Below, one piece after another: positions 1 to 5,338 of a stretch of 6,476 nt of DNA. This DNA is from JBOFEH01 sp051650265 (GTDB lineage: Bacteria > Bacillota > Clostridia > Lachnospirales > Cellulosilyticaceae). The notes under the pieces are model-generated. The model was given only the letters and a program-made list of their open reading frames with translations, ran no database searches and was not told where the DNA came from. Each line of letters starts with the position of its first letter. Positions within the stretch are counted from its first letter, which is position 1. Location of the stretch: NCBI GenBank assembly GCA_051650265.1, contig JBOFIR010000091.1:1-6476 (forward strand), given 5' to 3'. The position numbers and the translations under genes were made by a program.

Positions 1-656
1 CCCTTTGCAAAGCTCCATACGTAGTAAGCAAGCCCAAGGAAGTTCCCTGTTACAGTAGCAAGCGCCGCCCCTACGATTCCGAGATCAAAACCAAAGATAA
101 ATACTGGATCAAGGATAATATTGACCACTGTACCGATCATCATCCCGATCATTGCTTTCATAGCATCGCCCTCTGCACGAAGAAGCTGTCCAAATGCGTA
201 GTTACACATGATGGCTATACTACCCATGAACATGATACCAACATATTGCTTCGTATAATCAAATGTTGCCTCTGTGGCACCTAGCATATGTACAATCCCA
301 TCACATCCAAGTAGTCCAACCATCATCACCACGACGCTAAGGATTACAAGTAATCCTGCTGCAATCGTTGTTGCATGATTTGCCTCTTCAAAATCTTTGT
401 TGCCTAAGCATCTTGAAATATAAGAAGATGCGCCTGTACCAATAATACCTGCAATCGCCATCAGCATCATAAACACTGGCAACGCCATATTTGCTGCCGC
501 TAGCTGATTGGCATCTCCTAATCTTCCTATAAAGTAAGTATCTACTAAGTTGTAAAATACCTGCACCATCATCCCCATGACCATTGGTAGTGACATTTTG
601 AAGATTGCCTCAGTGACAGGCGCTTCACTCATCAGTAATAAACGTTTGTTATTCAT
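1..656 (-). CDS. MATE family efflux transporter, N-terminal part (runs off window)
   Basis: This gene encodes the first 218 residues of a multidrug and toxin extrusion (MATE) transporter, an inner-membrane antiporter that exports organic cations or drugs in exchange for Na+ or H+. The translation shows the family's N-terminal pattern (LVDTYFIGRLGD at about 38-48, first helix region about 20-45). It also shows the conserved LRAEGDAMKAM stretch at about 159-169, followed by NIILDPVFIF at about 179-188. Full MATE proteins are about 450 residues with 12 helices, so roughly half is visible (about six helices). The ATG at 656-654 is chosen because AAGGAGGGG (670-662) sits just upstream and the protein begins where homologues do. 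A terminator separates it from pflB, so it probably has its own promoter. The family assignment is firm. The exported substrate cannot be inferred. Confidence 0.93.
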   Translation of the reverse strand, partial: MNNKRLLLMSEAPVTEAIFKMSLPMVMGMMVQVFYNLVDTYFIGRLGDANQLAAANMALPVFMMLMAIAGIIGTGASSYISRCLGNKDFEEANHATTIAAGLLVILSVVVMMVGLLGCDGIVHMLGATEATFDYTKQYVGIMFMGSIAIMCNYAFGQLLRAEGDAMKAMIGMMIGTVVNIILDPVFIFGFDLGIVGAALATVTGNFLGLAYYVWSFAK

Positions 657-661
657 TCTTT

Positions 662-670
662 CCCCTCCTT
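662..670 (-). promoter_or_regulatory. Ribosome binding site of the MATE gene
   Basis: The minus strand reads AAGGAGGGG five bases before the ATG at 656. This near-perfect Shine-Dalgarno sequence fixes the start codon. Confidence 0.85.
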
Positions 671-730
671 AGTAATGTTTTTTGTTACCCCTCTTAAATC
701 GTCTGTTAGTAGTTAAACTTCAACTTGTCT

Positions 731-759
731 ATTATACGCCTTTTAATAGTCTTCGAAAA
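731..759 (-). promoter_or_regulatory. Candidate promoter for the MATE gene (strong -10, weak -35)
   Basis: The minus strand has a perfect TATAAT at 736-731, about 75 bases before the MATE start and downstream of the pflB terminator. At 16-17 bp spacing the -35 region is only TTTCGA or TTTTCG (3 of 6 matches). Transcription would begin near 724. The position is sensible for an independent promoter, but the weak -35 means the promoter is poor or needs an activator. Confidence 0.5.
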
Positions 760-769
760 CACCCAAACG

Positions 770-804
770 AAAAACTCTCCGAATCAAAGATTGGGAGAGT
801 TTTT
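770..804 (-). terminator. Rho-independent terminator after pflB (bidirectional in sequence)
   Basis: AAAAACTCTCC at 770-780 pairs perfectly with GGAGAGTTTTT at 794-804. The interior can pair further (AATC with GATT, after one mismatch) to leave a three-base loop. On the minus strand the stem ends in GAGAGTTTTT, giving the required T run. It lies 70 bases after the pflB stop and before the MATE -10, so it ends the pflB transcript. The A/T symmetry means it could also work on the plus strand, although no plus-strand gene is seen here. Confidence 0.88.
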
Positions 805-873
805 CACGTAAAAGTTTAAGCTACTACTTATTGTTCTATTCTATTGCTATTTAATTAGGAGGGATTTGCTGCA

Positions 874-3096
874 TTACATTCTTTCGTGGAATGTTCTGCT
901 AATAACGTCTAACTGCTGCTCTCTTGTGAGCTTAATAAAGTTTACTGCATACCCTGATACACGGATTGTAAGTTGAGGGTATTTCTCTGGATGATCCATC
1001 GCATCCATTAATAAATCTTTGTGAAGTACGTTAACATTGATGTGTTGGCCTGTTTGACCAAAGTAACCATCTAAAATACCAACCATATTGCGTACACGTT
1101 CGTCATCTGATTTACCTAATGTTTGAGGTACAAGTGAGAATGTGTATGAGATGCCATCTTGAGCATGCTCAAATGGTAGTTTTGCTACTGAAGAACATGC
1201 AGCAAGTACACCTTTTGTTTCTCTACCGTTCATAGGGTTTGCACCAGGAGAGAATGGTACACCAGCTTTACGTCCACATGGTGTTGCTCCTGTTTTCTTA
1301 CCGTATACTACGTTAGATGTAATTGTTAATACAGATTGTGTATAAGTTGATCCTCTGTATGGTATATGTCTTCTGATTTTTTGCATGAAATCTTTTGTAA
1401 GTTGTACAGCGATGTCATCTACACGGTCATCGTTGTTTCCGTATGCTGGGTATTCGCCTTCGATCTCGAAATCGATTGCAACACCTTGCTCGTTGCGGAT
1501 CGGTCTTACTTTCGCATGTTTGATCGCTGATAAAGAGTCTGCTGCTACTGCAAGTCCCGCAATACCACAAGCCATTGTACGGAATACTTCTGTATCATGA
1601 AGTGCCATCTCAATACGTTCATAGCTATATTTGTCATGCATGTAATGAATAACATTGAGTGCATCTGTATAGACTTTTGCAAGCCAATCTGTTGCAATCT
1701 CAAAGTTTTTTGCAACTTTGTCGTAATCTAAAATATCATCAGTAATTGGTTCAATGCCAGGGATAACAGGCACGCCTGCTTTCTCATCTACACCACCGTT
1801 GATTGCATAAAGTACTGCTTTTGCAAGGTTCGCACGTGCACCGAAGAACTGCATTTGCTTACCAATTCTCATAGGAGATACGCAACACGCAATACCGTAG
1901 TCATCACCGAATTGTGGTCTCATAAGGTCATCACTTTCATATTGGATCGCAGATGTATCAATCGATACTTTCGCACAGAAGTCTTTGTAACCTTGTGGGA
2001 ATTTTTCACTCCAAAGCACTGTTAGGTTTGGCTCTGGTGCTGGTCCGATATTGTAAAGTGTATGAAGATAACGGAAGCTGTTTTTTGTAACCATAGAAGC
2101 GCTCTCATCTTCTAATAAACCACCTAAGCTTTCAGTTACCCATGTTGGATCACCTGAGAATAAATCATTGTATTCTGGTGTTCTTAGGAATCTAATGATA
2201 CGAAGTTTCATGATGAAGTGGTCAATGATCTCTTGAGCTTCTTCTTCTGTCATCACACCTTCTTCAAGGTCTCTTTGTGCATAGATATCAAGGAATGTAC
2301 TTGTTCTACCAAGTGACATAGCTGCACCATTTTGTTCTTTTGTTGCTGCTAAGTATGCAAGGTATAACCACTGAGTTGCCTCTTGGAAGTTTTGTGCTGG
2401 TCTTGATAAATCAAACCCGTACATTTGACCAAGTTGTTTCAGCTCGTTGAATGCTTTGATTTGCTCTGCGATTTCTTCACAATCTCTCATTGTTTCTGAT
2501 GTAAAGACTGCTGATTTGGCTGCTTTATCTTTAAGTTTTTCTTCAATGAGGCGATCCACACCGTATAATGCAACTCTTCTGTAGTCACCGATAATACGTC
2601 CACGTCCATAAGCATCTGGAAGACCTGTTACGATTCCAACTTTTCTTGCTTTACGAATATCTGCATTGTAAACATCAAAAACACCTTCATTGTGTGTTTT
2701 TCTGTATTTAGTAAAGATCTCTTTCATCTCTGGTTCGATTTCATAATCGTATGAGTTAAGCGCAGTCTCTACCATTCTGATCCCGCCGTATGGCTGTACA
2801 GAACGTACAAGTGGTGCTTCTGTTTGAAGACCGACTACCTTTTCTAAGCCTTTATTGATGTAACCTGCATTGTGAGAAACGATTGTTGATACAGTTTTTG
2901 TATCTACAAAACAACCTCTTTCTCTTTCTTTAATCATAAGTTCGCTCAGTTGTTCCCAAAGCTCAGTTGTGTTTGCTGTTGGACCTGCTAAGAAGCTCGC
3001 ATCTCCAGTGTACTCTGTATAGTTATTAACGATGAAATCTCTGACATCGATTTGTTCATTCCATTTACCTTGTTTGAAGTTTCTCCACTGATTCAT
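874..3096 (-). CDS. pflB: Formate C-acetyltransferase (pyruvate formate-lyase)
   Basis: This 740-residue glycyl-radical enzyme converts pyruvate and CoA to acetyl-CoA and formate in the cytoplasm under anaerobic conditions. The adjacent catalytic cysteines are Cys404-Cys405 in GIACCVSPMR. The radical glycine is Gly715 in the C-terminal RVSGYAVNF motif. The N-terminus (MNQWRNFKQGKW, then VRDFI and FLAGPT) matches clostridial PflB. Length is close to the 740-760 of the family, and both PFL and glycine-radical domains are complete. The Cys-Cys pair separates it from glycerol or choline lyases and other relatives, which have a single active-site cysteine. The ATG at 3096 has AGGAGAGG (3109-3102) at good spacing. 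The gene appears monocistronic, with its own extended -10 promoter, a palindrome in the leader, and a terminator at 804-770. The gene for its activating enzyme (pflA) is not in the window. Glycyl-radical activation needs that enzyme, so it must be encoded elsewhere. Confidence 0.98.
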   Translation of the reverse strand: MNQWRNFKQGKWNEQIDVRDFIVNNYTEYTGDASFLAGPTANTTELWEQLSELMIKERERGCFVDTKTVSTIVSHNAGYINKGLEKVVGLQTEAPLVRSVQPYGGIRMVETALNSYDYEIEPEMKEIFTKYRKTHNEGVFDVYNADIRKARKVGIVTGLPDAYGRGRIIGDYRRVALYGVDRLIEEKLKDKAAKSAVFTSETMRDCEEIAEQIKAFNELKQLGQMYGFDLSRPAQNFQEATQWLYLAYLAATKEQNGAAMSLGRTSTFLDIYAQRDLEEGVMTEEEAQEIIDHFIMKLRIIRFLRTPEYNDLFSGDPTWVTESLGGLLEDESASMVTKNSFRYLHTLYNIGPAPEPNLTVLWSEKFPQGYKDFCAKVSIDTSAIQYESDDLMRPQFGDDYGIACCVSPMRIGKQMQFFGARANLAKAVLYAINGGVDEKAGVPVIPGIEPITDDILDYDKVAKNFEIATDWLAKVYTDALNVIHYMHDKYSYERIEMALHDTEVFRTMACGIAGLAVAADSLSAIKHAKVRPIRNEQGVAIDFEIEGEYPAYGNNDDRVDDIAVQLTKDFMQKIRRHIPYRGSTYTQSVLTITSNVVYGKKTGATPCGRKAGVPFSPGANPMNGRETKGVLAACSSVAKLPFEHAQDGISYTFSLVPQTLGKSDDERVRNMVGILDGYFGQTGQHINVNVLHKDLLMDAMDHPEKYPQLTIRVSGYAVNFIKLTREQQLDVISRTFHERM

Positions 3097-3101
3097 ATGT
3101 A

Positions 3102-3109
3102 CCTCTCCT
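3102..3109 (-). promoter_or_regulatory. Ribosome binding site of pflB
   Basis: AGGAGAGG on the minus strand ends five bases before the pflB ATG. It is strong, as expected for a highly expressed fermentation enzyme. Confidence 0.85.
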
Positions 3110-3125
3110 GTCTACATGTTCTCCG

Positions 3126-3140
3126 TGTATACTGTATACA
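3126..3140. promoter_or_regulatory. Perfect 15-bp palindrome in the pflB leader, candidate operator
   Basis: TGTATACTGTATACA is a 7-1-7 perfect inverted repeat that is also a direct repeat of TGTATAC. It lies about 9-24 bases downstream of the predicted pflB transcription start and upstream of the ribosome binding site. That is a typical position for a repressor that blocks elongation or initiation. The shape fits a dimeric helix-turn-helix regulator, but no specific regulator can be named. It does not match the Rex consensus (TTGTGA-N6-TCACAA). Confidence 0.55.
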
Positions 3141-3155
3141 ATTCCTGTTGAGATA

Positions 3156-3184
3156 AATATACCACAGTTTTAAGTATTGGTCAA
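3156..3184 (-). promoter_or_regulatory. pflB promoter (TTGACC-17-TATATT, extended -10)
   Basis: On the minus strand, TTGACC (3184-3179) is separated by exactly 17 bp from TATATT (3161-3156). The bases just before the -10 are TGG, an extended -10 (TGn) element. A very A/T-rich stretch at 3185-3213 lies immediately upstream and could act as an UP element. Transcription would start near 3149 and give a leader of about 52 bases. Confidence 0.82.
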
Positions 3185-3213
3185 TAATTATTATTAAGTA
3201 AATATATTTCTCC

Positions 3214-3270
3214 AAAAAGGGACAGACCCTTACATATGTCAAATGCTTGACATATGTAAGGGTCTGTCCC
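3214..3270 (-). terminator. Perfect 24-bp hairpin plus T5: operon terminator and REP/MITE-like repeat
   Basis: The arms at 3219-3242 and 3247-3270 are exact reverse complements over 24 bp with only a four-base loop (ATGC). On the minus strand the stem is followed by TTTTT (3218-3214), so it should terminate the hydrolase-LytTR-DUF3021 transcript, whose last stop is at 3297. The stem is far longer than a normal terminator. Its base reads GGGACAGACCC, and each arm contains the palindrome ACATATGT. This suggests a mobile or dispersed repeat, for example a REP or MITE element, recruited as a terminator. That origin is inference. No transposase gene is nearby. Confidence 0.8.
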
Positions 3271-3300
3271 CACGAGTCTCCACGAGTCCCCACGAATCAT
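3271..3300. repeat. Three tandem 10-bp repeats beside the hairpin
   Basis: CACGAGTCTC, CACGAGTCCC and CACGAATCAT follow one another without gaps (3271-3280, 3281-3290, 3291-3300), with the last copy diverged. On the minus strand the unit reads GGGACTCGTG, and its GGGAC matches the base of the adjacent hairpin. The array therefore looks like part of the same repeat element. The array runs directly into the stop codon of the DUF3021 gene (3299-3297). Confidence 0.7.
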
Positions 3301-3731
3301 CTTCTTTTCTGTTGGTGAAGTGCTTTGATAGCCTCTAATACCTGATTTTGTTTGATAACCGATCTTCTTTGCTGGATATAAAATACTCCTGCACCTAACG
3401 TATAAAACAAAGTTGAACTCCACAAAGCATCCCAATAGCGCTTCCACTGCACTGGTGACTCCGACCAGTTACCAAGTTTTACTGTAAACAAAATCAGCGT
3501 AATTGCAATAAAATACTGCAAGATGATCATCAGTAGTGTGGGCAGCTTTTCAAATAATGGATAGATCGCTACCGTGCCTACACCTATAGCCGTCCACAAA
3601 AAGCACACCAAGACATTCTGGTAGTCTTTACTGAGTTCCCCTCTAGCTAATGTTTCAATCGCTATGATTCCTAATAAGATAATGGTAAACCATATGCAAA
3701 AAGATATCGCCACATCCTTAAGCCATTTCAT
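3297..3731 (-). CDS. DUF3021-type membrane protein, LytTR partner
   Basis: This 144-residue integral membrane protein has about four predicted helices (roughly 8-28, 39-58, 65-85 and 102-120). A basic, helical cytoplasmic tail (121-144, ending QQKRR) follows. Size, topology and position directly after a stand-alone LytTR regulator fit the DUF3021 family, which is commonly encoded next to such regulators. No enzymatic motif is visible. By analogy with streptococcal LytTR regulatory systems (HdrRM, BrsRM), a membrane partner may hold the regulator inactive until a signal is sensed; this is inference. The ATG at 3731 overlaps the end of the LytTR gene by 14 bases. It has GAGGGGGG upstream within that gene, so the two are probably translationally coupled. 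The stop codon abuts the tandem repeat and hairpin terminator. Confidence 0.8.
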   Translation of the reverse strand: MKWLKDVAISFCIWFTIILLGIIAIETLARGELSKDYQNVLVCFLWTAIGVGTVAIYPLFEKLPTLLMIILQYFIAITLILFTVKLGNWSESPVQWKRYWDALWSSTLFYTLGAGVFYIQQRRSVIKQNQVLEAIKALHQQKRR

Positions 3732-4194
3732 TTTGATTCCCCCCTCGTAACTGTTTGTGAACCGCTCTCAGCGCTTCTTCAAACCCTTTTTTGTAATGTC
3801 TGCTGACTAGCAGTGCCTCGCCATTCTCCAGATAAACTTTGATTCGCATATTCAGTTCGCTCACAATACGCTCGACACGGTAGATATTGACTATGCTTGC
3901 CTTTGAGATCCGCACAAAAGCTTGATCTTTGAGTGATTCTTCAATCTCTCCCAACGTATAAGGTACACGATATACCTGATCTTTCTGATAGGCAAAACTC
4001 AGCTTATCTACTGTATCAAAATAATAGATGGTATCAATAGGCAGCGTATACTTTTCTCCTTCTTGAATCGCCTGTATATAGACATGCTCCTCTATGGCAT
4101 CAACTACCTTTTGAACCCTGCTATTCATCTCCTTGTAGTAAACCTCTACACGTTCCTCTTTCAGATTACTTTGCTTATGCATCACTAATTTCAT
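3718..4194 (-). CDS. LytTR-family DNA-binding transcriptional regulator without receiver domain
   Basis: From the preferred ATG at 4194 this is a 158-residue protein. The N-terminal part (1-40) resembles that of other short LytTR proteins. A LytTR DNA-binding domain follows at about 45-148, with the conserved FVRISKASIVNI (93-104) and LLVSRHYKKGF (138-148). There is no response-regulator receiver domain, so it is not a classical two-component regulator. It sits between the hydrolase and the DUF3021 gene and overlaps the latter by 14 bases. It probably controls its own operon through the direct repeats at 5272-5300. The start is uncertain. An in-frame GTG at 4209 directly abuts the hydrolase stop, and an ATG lies at 4206. 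The ATG at 4194 is preferred on family N-terminus, with GGGGGAG just upstream at rather short spacing. Confidence 0.9.
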   Translation of the reverse strand: MKLVMHKQSNLKEERVEVYYKEMNSRVQKVVDAIEEHVYIQAIQEGEKYTLPIDTIYYFDTVDKLSFAYQKDQVYRVPYTLGEIEESLKDQAFVRISKASIVNIYRVERIVSELNMRIKVYLENGEALLVSRHYKKGFEEALRAVHKQLRGGNQNEMA

Positions 4195-4200
4195 GATCTC

Positions 4201-4217
4201 CCCCATCACCTATGGGG
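4201..4217 (-). promoter_or_regulatory. Small hairpin at the hydrolase-LytTR junction, possible translational coupling
   Basis: The minus strand reads CCCCAT-AGGTG-ATGGGG, a perfect 6-bp stem with a five-base loop. It covers the hydrolase stop (TAG, 4212-4210), the alternative LytTR starts at 4209 and 4206, and part of the G-rich Shine-Dalgarno before the ATG at 4194. Ribosomes finishing the hydrolase would open it, which could tie LytTR synthesis to hydrolase translation. The stem is short, so this is tentative. Confidence 0.4.
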
Positions 4218-5193
4218 TTTTTACATAGTCCTCAATAAACCCCATGATCTCATTTTGATAAAGCACTGGCTCCACGTAATAACCCATTATATGTTCAATA
4301 TCCTGCTGAACCCACAGCATCTTCTGGGTATGAGGTATCGCCTCATAGATCCTCTCCCCCATATAATCTGGACAGGTTTTATCCGCTTTGCTCACAATAA
4401 CAAGTACGGGTACCTGTGTCTCTTTGATTCGCCCACTGACATTCATCTCTTCATAGAAAAAACCTAGCTTCATCTTACTTCCTATACTACCACATGCCAT
4501 AAGGTACGGCACCGGAATTCCAGTATTCATATCATACATCACACTTTCTATCATCTCATAGGCATCATTAAAAGGGCCATCCAAGATCGCAAAGTCTACA
4601 TTTTCATTGGCATGCGCTGTTCCTGCATAAAACCCAGTCGTTGCACCACCCATTGATTGACCGAGCACGCCCACTTGTTGTATAGGTCCTACCTGACTCC
4701 GAACAAAAGTGACACAGTCTTGTAAGTCTAGACTTTCCAAATACCCAAAAGTTGTATACTCAGCCGTATTATCTCCTGCGTTCCTTTGATCATACGTCAG
4801 TACATTGTACCCTTGTTCCAGAAACATCTGGGCTAAGGGATACATCATATACCGATCGCCACCTAGTCCATGAACCAAGATAATCGTATCACGGTCCTTC
4901 TCCCCATCACATGTGATATAGTCTGCCGTAATCTCATGATCCGCCCAGCTAGAAGGTAGCGTTATCTGCTCCTTGTACTGCCCATACATCTGTTCAAATG
5001 CTTCTATAGAAAACCCTTGTTGCTCCACAAATTCCACCGCATTCTGCTTAGTCTGCTCTCTTGTATTCTGCTTATAAGCACCCTCTATCATAGCGTTCGC
5101 TGTAAAAATGCTTACTCCTACGCATGCGACCAAGATCAGTATACCTATTATCAAACTCCCTCTTATGATTACCTTTTTGTATTGCCTCTTCAT
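4210..5193 (-). CDS. Membrane-anchored alpha/beta hydrolase
   Basis: This 327-residue protein has one N-terminal hydrophobic segment (about 10-33, after a basic MKRQYKK start). The catalytic domain therefore probably lies outside the membrane as a signal-anchored or secreted enzyme. The alpha/beta hydrolase hallmarks are present in order: the oxyanion-loop HGLGG (108-112), YDQR (134-137), and the nucleophile elbow GQSMGG with Ser180. The likely acid is Asp271 in SKADKTCP, and the likely histidine is His301 in IEH. The fold and layout resemble Firmicute proteins such as Bacillus YqkD. Substrate is unknown; esterase, lipase or peptidase-like activity are all possible. It is the first gene of the operon, with GGGGGA six bases before the ATG at 5193. 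Its stop directly abuts the possible GTG start of the LytTR gene. A promoter and paired direct repeats lie upstream. Confidence 0.92.
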   Translation of the reverse strand: MKRQYKKVIIRGSLIIGILILVACVGVSIFTANAMIEGAYKQNTREQTKQNAVEFVEQQGFSIEAFEQMYGQYKEQITLPSSWADHEITADYITCDGEKDRDTIILVHGLGGDRYMMYPLAQMFLEQGYNVLTYDQRNAGDNTAEYTTFGYLESLDLQDCVTFVRSQVGPIQQVGVLGQSMGGATTGFYAGTAHANENVDFAILDGPFNDAYEMIESVMYDMNTGIPVPYLMACGSIGSKMKLGFFYEEMNVSGRIKETQVPVLVIVSKADKTCPDYMGERIYEAIPHTQKMLWVQQDIEHIMGYYVEPVLYQNEIMGFIEDYVKTP

Positions 5194-5226
5194 TGTGATT
5201 CCCCCTTTTGTTTGCTCTTACTTTAT

Positions 5227-5255
5227 AGTATAGAAGGTCCCACCATCCCTGTCAT
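5227..5255 (-). promoter_or_regulatory. Promoter of the hydrolase-LytTR-DUF3021 operon
   Basis: On the minus strand, ATGACA (5255-5250; 5 of 6 matches to TTGACA) is 17 bp from TATACT (5232-5227; 5 of 6 matches to TATAAT). Transcription would start near 5220, about 27 bases before the hydrolase ATG. The paired repeats at 5272-5300 end 16 bp upstream of the -35, as expected for an activator site. Confidence 0.75.
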
Positions 5256-5271
5256 AAAACTGCCTCTTAGT

Positions 5272-5300
5272 TGCACTTTTGCCTCCCCAACATGCACTTT
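5272..5300 (-). promoter_or_regulatory. Paired direct repeats, candidate LytTR operator
   Basis: The minus strand carries AAAGTGCA at 5300-5293 and again at 5279-5272. The copies are separated by 13 bp and so repeat every 21 bp, two helical turns. LytTR regulators such as AgrA and ComE bind two roughly 9-bp direct repeats with a 11-13 bp gap just upstream of the -35. The unit partly matches the AgrA-type ACAGTTAAG. Since a LytTR gene lies in the operon driven from here, autoregulation is the simplest reading. Confidence 0.6.
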
Positions 5301-5310
5301 GGGCGCAAAC

Positions 5311-5338
5311 AAAAAAGCATCTACGCTTTCGTAGATGC
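5311..5338 (-). terminator. Rho-independent terminator of the TVP38 gene, overlapping its stop codon
   Basis: GCATCTACG (5317-5325 on the plus strand) pairs perfectly with CGTAGATGC (5330-5338) around a four-base loop. On the minus strand six T residues follow (5316-5311). The upstream arm encodes the last residues (Ala-Ser-Thr), and the stop TAG (5323-5321) lies in the downstream arm. Confidence 0.92.

Larger units (their letters stand above)
707..826. repeat. Inverted repeat (14 bp, one bulge) flanking the pflB-MATE spacer
   Basis: TAGTAGTTAAACTT at 707-720 is matched by its reverse complement at 812-826, with a single extra base (G820). The arms enclose both the terminator (770-804) and the MATE -10 element (731-736). 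They could form an outer stem around the terminator hairpin in pflB read-through RNA, or be paired protein-binding sites. No function is known. Confidence 0.5.

Noticed and set aside
1385..1600. Plus-strand open reading frame of 71 codons inside pflB
   Set aside because: It lies entirely opposite a strongly conserved gene and has no recognisable domain or start signal. It is a shadow of the pflB codon pattern.
874..3096. Alternative identity as a glycerol or choline dehydratase-type glycyl-radical enzyme
   Set aside because: The adjacent Cys404-Cys405 pair and close agreement of the N-terminus with PflB point to pyruvate formate-lyase.
3126..3140. Palindrome considered as a Rex (NADH-sensing) binding site
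   Set aside because: It lacks the TTGTGA and TCACAA half-sites and the spacing of a Rex site.
3093..3293. Minus-strand reading frame of 66 codons between the DUF3021 gene and pflB
   Set aside because: It would be translated through the terminator hairpin, the pflB promoter and the palindrome, and it lacks a credible ribosome binding site.
3271..3300. Tandem 10-bp repeats considered as a CRISPR remnant
   Set aside because: The units are contiguous without spacers and far too short for CRISPR repeats.
3181..3447. Minus-strand reading frame of 88 codons crossing the hairpin and tandem repeats
   Set aside because: It overlaps the DUF3021 gene in another frame and its C-terminus is translated from the repeats, hairpin and A/T-rich promoter region. 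The composition is not protein-like.
5017..5334. Plus-strand reading frame of 105 codons opposite the hydrolase N-terminus and its promoter
   Set aside because: It is antisense to the signal-anchor region, covers the operon promoter and terminator, and shows no family resemblance.
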